A DNA stretch of 64,000 bases from Sclerodactyla briareus (lineage: Eukaryota > Echinodermata > Holothuroidea > Dendrochirotida > Sclerodactylidae). Made by a program: the position numbers and the translations under genes. The notes beneath the pieces were generated by a model. That model searched no databases and was not told the origin of the DNA. It was given only the letters and a program-made list of their open reading frames with translations. The stretch is taken from assembly GCA_026419785.1 (NCBI GenBank), contig JAODTK010000411.1:364107-428106 (forward strand), in the 5' to 3' direction. This document shows, in pieces, positions 57,160 through 64,000 of this stretch (within the stretch, counting starts at the first letter, position 1; each line of letters begins with the position of its first letter).

Positions 57160-58821
57160 GGTCAGTGGCTTGTTAAGTTCAACAACAAATCAACCTGTCG
57201 GTTATAGGGATGAACTGTCGTTCATTTCTAATTACTGATAATATGTCTCAATGCTCTGTCATATACCTTTTGTCCATGGCTGTAGCTAGTGTGCTGATTA
57301 ACCTAGCCCATCTATGTGGTAACTCCACCCAAGCAGAGCCAACACAGTCCCAGCGCCCATACCAGAGCCCGCCCATATAGCAGGAATTGTCACTGGGAGC
57401 ACGGCAGCAACGCAAGACATCGCACTGAGAAAGGAAACGAAGGGAGAGACAAACAGAATGTCTACAGCATGTAACCCAACTTATAAATCATGACTGATTT
57501 TACACATATTAATCTCTTCTACGCTTGAAACTTGTTTTGGGAACATTAGTCCCTCCCTCATTGTGAGTCTACTTAAAGGGTGGTATGTTCCACTTCAATA
57601 TAATGAACATTTGATTAGTTTTTTTTTTTTTTTTTCCCACTTCTTGTCAGTTATTTGTCCCACACCTACCAACCTCTCTACCCAAACCCTAACTACCTGC
57701 CCTAACCTGCTATACCAACACATAACTCTACTTCAACCCTATGGATAACCCACATTGTATTGTTTTCACTGCAATTGACTTCCTATTATTGGTTAACAAT
57801 TATTGAATCGTGGTACTTTGCGGCATGATGGAAGTGTATTGGATTCGAGAGCAGGGTGGTGGCTACCTAATCCTGAGCGTTGTAACAGTAGCTTCATAGT
57901 AAATTCATTGTTAGCTGGAATTTTCCACAACACTAAATAATAATGGTCCCTCTTACTCAATTTTGAAATAGATGTAACTCTACTGAATGTCCGTAATCAC
58001 TAAAAAGCAGACTATGGGGGCATTCATAGGCGTACAAGGCGGGAGGGGGCATGGGGAATTCTGATTAAATAAAAAAAATTCGCGGCTGGCCTTAATTTAT
58101 CAATCAAATGCCAAAGAGTGCAAACATATTTTTTTTTTTCGCATGCGGCAGTTCTCTTCCCTCCCTGTGACTGCTGCACTTCGTCCAAACTATTACTAAC
58201 CGGTAACCAACAATCCTTACCCGGTTCCCCTAAATGGAAGGTCCCGTATGCCTATAGGAGCGTCAACATTGGGCCTCAGAATCGACCCCCCCCCCCTTCC
58301 CCCACCCCCCAGTTTCTCGATAAATCACGCCCATTTCCGATAGTACATGCCAGTAAGCATACTGTAGGTCACGTTGCCATGAATTATATCACAACATTTT
58401 CCGTAGAGAAATGGTGTACTAAAACTATCATTTTTATTGGCAACACATCTACACAAACTACTACGCTTTCGTGTCTGTAGGAGGCACCCATTTTGCTCCT
58501 ACGCAATTTCATCAAAATGAAACAATTTCAAAGGGGAGGCACAGCCTCTCCCCTTAGCTCCTCCCCTTTAATCAGTGGGGATTTCATAGTCTGTGCCCAC
58601 CCCCCCCCCCACATTCGACGAAAGGCTGCGCACGCCACTGTGTCTGTGAATGAATGCAAGTCATTATTCGCACACAGCATATCCTGAATCATACTTACAA
58701 TACACTCCTGCAGCTCATCGATTGCTTCATAGACCACCTTTTGACTCATGCGTTCAACTGGATGGTTTCAAAGACACTTGTTTGTAACCTGAAATGAGCT
58801 GTGATCAGAGTTTCTCCTGCT
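57160..58821. other. No gene recognised; possible element ends
   Basis: A T run lies at 57619-57636. ATAGGCGTACAAGG (58027-58040) and ATCACGCCCAT (58323-58333) may be the ends of another G-tract MITE, but without a clear target duplication. CTGCGCACGCCACTG (58626-58640) resembles a hAT right end with no left partner. Confidence 0.4.
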
Positions 58822-59048
58822 ACAATCTTGACCAACAATACTTTGGGACACCCCTTTTCCCCCGTTCAATGTTGGTGTATTCATATGAATATCAGAAAAC
58901 AACATTGCATGGGGAAGGTGGGGGTGGGGGCGCGGAACTGGTGATATTGATCAGGAAGTCCCTGTGATCCTGGGACTCATCAGATGAACATCCCATCGTT
59001 TTATGCAGGATATCAGGCTAAGTGTCCCAACTATTTTTTCAAGATTGT
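58822..59048. mobile_element. Inverted-repeat element family, copy 1
   Basis: Starts ACAATCTTGACCAACAATAC and then TTTGGGACA, and ends (reverse complement) ACAATCTTGAAAAAATAG and then TTGGGACA. The long inverted ends mark a 227-bp MITE-like element. The interior GATATTGATCAGGA and GATATCAGGCTAA blocks match copy 2. The flanking target duplication is unclear, perhaps 2 bp. Confidence 0.7.
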
Positions 59049-60586
59049 CTGAAAGATATGAAATTTTCAGAATTAACCCTGAAGTTTGGCCGTACCTTAT
59101 TTTTCCTAATAACAGTTCTAATGAGCTTGCCCGGACGGTTTTTCAATCACAGCTTATTTTTGGCATTCCATGAGTTCTACAAGGGTTTGTATATACCAAT
59201 TAGCCTAATTACGCCAAAGGCCAACACAATGAGCATAAGGTGTGATTATTTGGGGTGGGGACTGTTGGATTTGCTTACCTGTGGGCAAATGAGCTATACA
59301 GGCTTGGGACACTTAGATAAGCTGTTTTGGACTGAAGGTACTGTAATGACGTCTTGTTTGGGAACTAATACATGAGAATATGTATCATCCAGTATCGCCA
59401 ACTTTACAATAACCCTAACCCCCCACCCCCCACACCACAAGATTTATATTGTCAGAGGCGCGATTCATATAAACCGCCTCTGTATGTGATAGTACATTAA
59501 GTTTGATTTTGTGAATTTGGTATTGTATGTTAATGGTTTTCATTGGTAAGCAAATTTGGCGGCATATATGATCTATTCAAAGTCTTTTGGGTCCGACGGT
59601 TGCGGACATCTGTGGTCTACATATCGTCTATACCGACATCTTTGCCGGCGGAACTTACAAGAACACCCGTTATTGACTTAATTGGGAGTCATAGACTTTC
59701 GCAAAACGATTATCTTTTCTGGTTCCTTTTAAAATCAGAAGAGATTAGGGTCGTATTGAGTGATGTAGGTGAAAATTCAACGTCTAAACAAACATTTAAT
59801 TTTCAATAAAAAGGATACTATTGTTAATCATTCCCGTGGTAAGACCCGTGGGTGATACTTTTTTCCTCAACACACAAATTATGGGCAACAACCCATTGCT
59901 ATCACTGCATCTCTTTCTATGGCGCTTCGAAACTTGTGCTTTATTTTGGTTGAACTGTTAACCTCCTCGGTATTCTTCAAGTTGCAGCAAATTGACACAA
60001 TGAATCTCCTTACTCCCGTCCATTTGCCATTTCTTATTTCAAGTCACTGCTATTCATATCTGTGCTTTAATTAATAACCCGCATAACTATAAACAAAATA
60101 ATGACACGAGTTGTGCACAAATAAAACACAGTGTGCCCCGAGTTCTGCTAGCCATTGGTCATCCTCCGCAGCCTCAGTCCACCGACTTCGACCCAAACAC
60201 TTCACTTAAAAGGCTATGCACCGAATAATTTTTGTGTATTATTAAATATGACTGAATCAGGTGTTCTTTAATATTTCAATTAATATGAAGGCCACGCCAA
60301 TCCTGATCATCCAATAATGCGGCGTATTTTTATTTAAGCCCATTTTCTCAATTAGACGGTAATTGCATGCGCGAACACTTAACACAATATCCAGCCACGT
60401 TTCTTGTCATGGTCCTGTTTGGCCTTTTGTTATCCCACGAGAACGGCAATAATAATTTTCCTCGCCCTCATATTCCCCTACCCCCCCCTACCACAACAAC
60501 ACCGGCTGTTCCCTGACAAGGTTTTGAGCAAAGACACCAAAAAAAATTCTGCCAGGACGCCCATTTGTGCCGTTAGAAATTCACAG
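59049..60586. other. No supported gene
   Basis: Open frames of 117 codons (59022-59375, overlapping the element) and 88 codons (59543-59809) have no recognised domain. Neither has splice support. Confidence 0.35.
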
Positions 60587-60807
60587 ACAATCTTGAACAA
60601 AATACTTTGGGACACCCCTGTTCCCCCGTTCAATGTTGGTGAGGTCATCGGAATATCAGGAAAACAAATTGGCTGGGGAAGGGAGGGGGCAGAACCATGT
60701 GATATTGATCAGGATTCCTGTGACCTGGGACGCTTCAGATGAACATCCACAATCGTTTTTTTTGTCAGGATATCAGGCTAATGTCCCAACTATTTGTCCA
60801 AGATTGT
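60587..60807. mobile_element. Inverted-repeat element family, copy 2
   Basis: Begins ACAATCTTGAACAAAATACT and ends with the complement of ACAATCTTGGACAAATAG. It shares GGGACACCCCTGTTCCCCC, CAATGTTGGTG, GATATTGATCAGGA and AGATGAACATCC with copy 1 about 1.77 kb upstream. AG flanks both sides, a possible 2-bp duplication. Confidence 0.7.
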
Positions 60808-61945
60808 AGCTAAGCCCTTGCAAACATCGACTTCCCTATATTTTCTTTCATTTGGTGGTTACAGTGATTCCTGAGGGTTGTGACACAGTTGGGCATAGAT
60901 TGTATAAAGCAAATTAGACTGCCTTATACAATCAGATATTACTATGCCCATCAATCAAGTGTATGTACCCGCTGTCGTCTACATAGTTGTCATGACACTG
61001 ATCGCATCCACTAATGCTGCATGACCCAAACTCTCATTCCGTATTTACCTCCACATAAATTTCATGGATTCAGTTTCAGGAATACTGCTGGGCAACATTA
61101 TGGAACGTCAGACAGGGGCGGACATACACACACAGACAAAGTGATCAACAGGTGCTCTCCTTTAATCAAAGTTTGAGCAAGACCGGGAGATTACGCACCT
61201 TTGAAAGACATCTACTGAGATTTAGTAATATTAGTGGTCCTTGCACTGTGTACCAGTACAAGTGTCACTCTTTGATGACCACATGTCTCTACCTGGCTGA
61301 ATAACAATATCCTAGGAAGGAGTCAGGTAACTTCCTGGTGAAACACTCAAACTGTTCATTGGCGCATCAGGCCGAAAAAAAAACCCATTTGGATAGGCAA
61401 ATTTTCCCTCCGACAAACTGATTTCACTGGTAGGAGGCTCGCCACATCTCTCATTCTCTTTTTCCTCCTTTTTTGTGAAATAAACAGTCCATCAATGAGC
61501 TTTGGCCCCCTTTATTTTTTTCCCGGTTAGGTTAGGCTCTCAGTAGAGGCAGCTCACGGTAGCTTTAGCTTATTGCTAATCGGAGGAAACTCTTGAGATG
61601 TGCGATTCCTATAATCAATGTGGAAATTGCTTAGTAATCATTTACACAACAAAATGACATGCCACATTAGTTCTCAAGCTGCATCATTTCCACAGTAGTT
61701 GTAACTTTTCGTTGTGCAAGAAACCCAAGAAAGCCATGTCAATTGAACCAGATACAATTACCTCCAACGGACACCAGCAGTTACCCGCTGCCTTAGCGAG
61801 TGGCCACCCATGAAGCAAAATCGGGGTCAGGCACGCACCATGACGCGGCTATGTCCAGCCAGGCCAGCTGCTTCAGATTGATACCTCGGTTAGGGAGCGA
61901 CATGGTAGCCATTCCTGAACCAATCACCACGCTGTCGATGCTAGC
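60808..61945. other. No gene recognised
   Basis: No coding or repeat assignment in about 1.1 kb. Confidence 0.4.
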
Positions 61946-62437
61946 ATGCCCTTAACACAGAAACAGAAGAGAAAGAGAATACATACACTGAGTATTTGGG
62001 TATACCAACACTTACGTCTTGTCCAGGACCCTTTTAGGTTGTTTCTCTGCAATCCGTATTCAGCTCACAACGGTTTGTCCCTTTCCAATGCGCTCCATCA
62101 TAGAGTTATAAACATCCTCATCTTTTCAAACTTTTTGATGGTCAGGTCATGGAAATTAACTAAACTATTGATTAATGAACTAAACCGAATGGCAGTAACC
62201 TATGATGGAGTGCTGATTGGTGGGCGGGTATGCGATGCGCCAATAGAGTGCATTGTGCAAAGTACACAAGAATACAGGACAAAATGTACAAAATCGCTAG
62301 AGTCCACAGGATGTTCCATTAAAACAGTCATCAGTGACAATATGAATTCTCAAGAAGTGTCTAAACATTGCTGGCTGAGTGCCTTCTCAACCCAAAGAAT
62401 TCTGGTATATTCTATAAAACAGCAAAGAAGGTTATAA
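61946..62437 (+). CDS. Hypothetical ORF, 163 codons
   Basis: This is the longest open frame that is not simple repeat. It starts at an ATG with a very basic beginning (QKQKRKRIH) and ends at TAA. The middle and C-terminal parts have a natural mixed composition (LLINELNRMAVTYDGVLIGG, VCDAPIECIVQSTQEYRT). Cysteines are scattered and no domain is recognised. No poly(A) signal, splice site or homologous copy is visible. It may be a real small or partial gene, or chance. Confidence 0.3.
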   Translation: MPLTQKQKRKRIHTLSIWVYQHLRLVQDPFRLFLCNPYSAHNGLSLSNALHHRVINILIFSNFLMVRSWKLTKLLINELNRMAVTYDGVLIGGRVCDAPIECIVQSTQEYRTKCTKSLESTGCSIKTVISDNMNSQEVSKHCWLSAFSTQRILVYSIKQQRRL

Positions 62438-64000
62438 GGATGAGCAGTTCATCCACGACACATACGGAAGGAAATGAGAGGTTCCACTTTTAGAGTTAGG
62501 TCACAGACGTTTTGGAGGACGATAACATCTCAATGAAGATCAATCAACATTTGGGATTAATCAATGTTTAGAGGAAGAAAAGGTAACTGCAGTATGTCTA
62601 TATAGTGTATGATATTAAAGACGGGGGAATATCTAATTCTCTGATTTGACAGATTGAGGAGATTTTAATGATGCAATCAAGGGAACTGGCAGTAACACCC
62701 ACAACCTAAGGGTCATGTCTCTAAGGCATCAGAACACTATTAGAGAGCCAATAACACCTGACACCTAATTACCATGGGTAAACTGCGTGATGATCCGCTG
62801 GAACAGCCGGACCAATGACCAAGCGGGCAAGCAAAAGGGTAACACCGAATATTGCGATTACAGTATGATGTCACAAGCAGGGAATACCAAGGTGAATTAT
62901 TCGTGAGTTTCTGTGAATGCAAACGCATCTGATAAACTAGACTTCACCAAGAATGATTTTTCAAATTTAGGGAAACAAGGAACTTTCAGTCATACCATTT
63001 TTTTACGATTAACTTGCAAAGCAGAGGATCAAACCTATGTGAGGCCCAAGCCAGGGATGAAATCGGGATACTGTATGATGTTGTCAGCGCGAATCCTCCA
63101 CCAGAACATGGATGAGGTACGTCAAGCTGCAGTTATCTCGGTTTTAAACAGAGGAAAACGGATTGACGCGTGTCGGGATGCGGTTTTCAAAATTTGCAGA
63201 AACGAGAAAAAAACCGTATAACACTGAAAAGCCGAGTCAACCGACTCCAACGGGGCTATACCGAGTCATTTTGAAAACATCTGCACGCAATTCACACTCG
63301 GTTAGAGCCGCAGAGCCCGGGAGGGTCTTAAAACATTACAGTGTACCAATGCAAACGCACTGACGCCGCTAGTAACTCAATGAAATGGTCCTGGGGGACT
63401 GAAGTATCTGTACTTTCTTGCAGCAATAAAATCATAGTGATCTATAGAACCTATCAATTTCATATGCTGTTGTCTCTGTGACTTCTTTTAATTAACCTCG
63501 TCTATAAAGTACATCACACTCCAATTATTGTTGCTAACTTTACTCTTCCACTTTCCAGCGAGTTAAGGGAATTATATAATGGCATTTCTTGTGGTGCATG
63601 TTAGCCACGCCCATTCAGGTATGGACTGTTCCAGTTATGACAAGGTGACAAAACTCACAAGAGTGTGACGTTTGTAGAACTGTGTACTAAAGTGGACAGC
63701 TTCTCATTGGGTCAACCAACATTCATGATTCGGAATTACCTTCCGTAGATATCAATTATCAAACATGGATATAATCTACATGTAGGGACTGGTCACTGGC
63801 ACGATTCGCACCCTTATGATATCCCCACACCCCCAGGGGGGGAAAAAAATATCTTTCCCTATTTCCATGTCAAGTTTGTAAATTCTAGGTATGGAATTAT
63901 CGAAATAGAATACATCGTTGACTGAGAAACTGAAAGAGTTACACACCATTGAAAGTTGTTGAACATTAACTCTTTTCACGAAAGAATATTACGAGAGTCT
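62438..64000. other. No supported gene
   Basis: A frame at 62913-63218 is open for about 102 codons but begins with GTG rather than ATG. Its later part (EVRQAAVISVLNRGKRIDAC) looks protein-like but is unassigned. Otherwise nothing is recognised. Confidence 0.35.

Noticed and set aside
58027-58333. Possible second G-tract MITE (ATAGGCGT...ACGCCCAT)
   Set aside because: The inverted ends are short and no target duplication is present.
58540-58645. GCACGCCACTG resembles a hAT right end
   Set aside because: No left terminus or target duplication was located.
1-64000. CRISPR array, operon, phage or bacterial features
   Set aside because: No regularly spaced identical repeats with unique spacers and no prokaryotic gene organisation; the window is eukaryotic.

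Overview
This window is metazoan nuclear DNA. I see no operons, ribosome-binding sites or long intact reading frames. I see large non-coding stretches, abundant microsatellites, LINEs, a tRNA-derived SINE, hAT and TTAA-type DNA transposons, and short exon-like islands with eukaryotic splice signals. The repeat mix and the Tie/TEK-like receptor exons suggest an invertebrate deuterostome, perhaps an echinoderm or hemichordate. That placement is an inference; nothing here fixes the species.

Layout. 0-13 kb is repeat-rich non-coding DNA: a short G-tract MITE (3.3 kb), a GT array with a linked dispersed repeat (8.1-8.8 kb), a 3-copy ~220 bp tandem repeat (9.1-9.8 kb), and a local duplication (11.4-12.8 kb) in which only one copy carries a MITE. 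13.4-16.3 kb is a minus-strand L2-type LINE with endonuclease and reverse transcriptase remnants. 16.5-43.6 kb on the plus strand holds scattered exon-like islands, the best of which match the ectodomain of Tie/TEK receptor tyrosine kinases. In order these are an Ig-region exon (19.5 kb), an Ig C-terminal exon (23.0 kb), a first EGF exon (24.6 kb), a second EGF exon with the Tie-type cysteine spacing (33.1 kb), a paralogue of the first Ig-region exon (34.8 kb), an EGF-like piece (35.3 kb) and a third paralogue (43.4 kb). No transmembrane or kinase exons were found. Between them lie a 2.66 kb hAT element with a broken GTF2IRD2-like transposase (26.0-28.6 kb), a long GT array plus dispersed-repeat array (30.3-32.8 kb), a TTAA-flanked element (33.5-34.1 kb), a second LINE remnant (36.4-38.1 kb), another TTAA-flanked element (38.6-39.1 kb) and a 1.5 kb non-autonomous hAT with a perfect 8-bp target duplication (41.7-43.2 kb).

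44-64 kb is mostly repeats and unassigned DNA: tandem repeats at 44.2 and 45.8-47.3 kb, GATA arrays, an unusual TTCGCCCC minisatellite at 48.1 kb, a duplicated segment at 51.3-51.8 kb, a SINE with a poly(A) tail at 55.5 kb, a mariner-like MITE at 57.0 kb and two copies of one inverted-repeat element at 58.8 and 60.6 kb. A few open frames (39.5, 49.1, 49.7, 61.9 and 62.9 kb) cannot be named.

Single-base indels break nearly every recognisable coding stretch, including the EGF exons whose splice sites look intact. This is either decay or uncorrected sequencing error, and it limits every CDS call. All homology statements come from motif recognition by eye; no database search was run.
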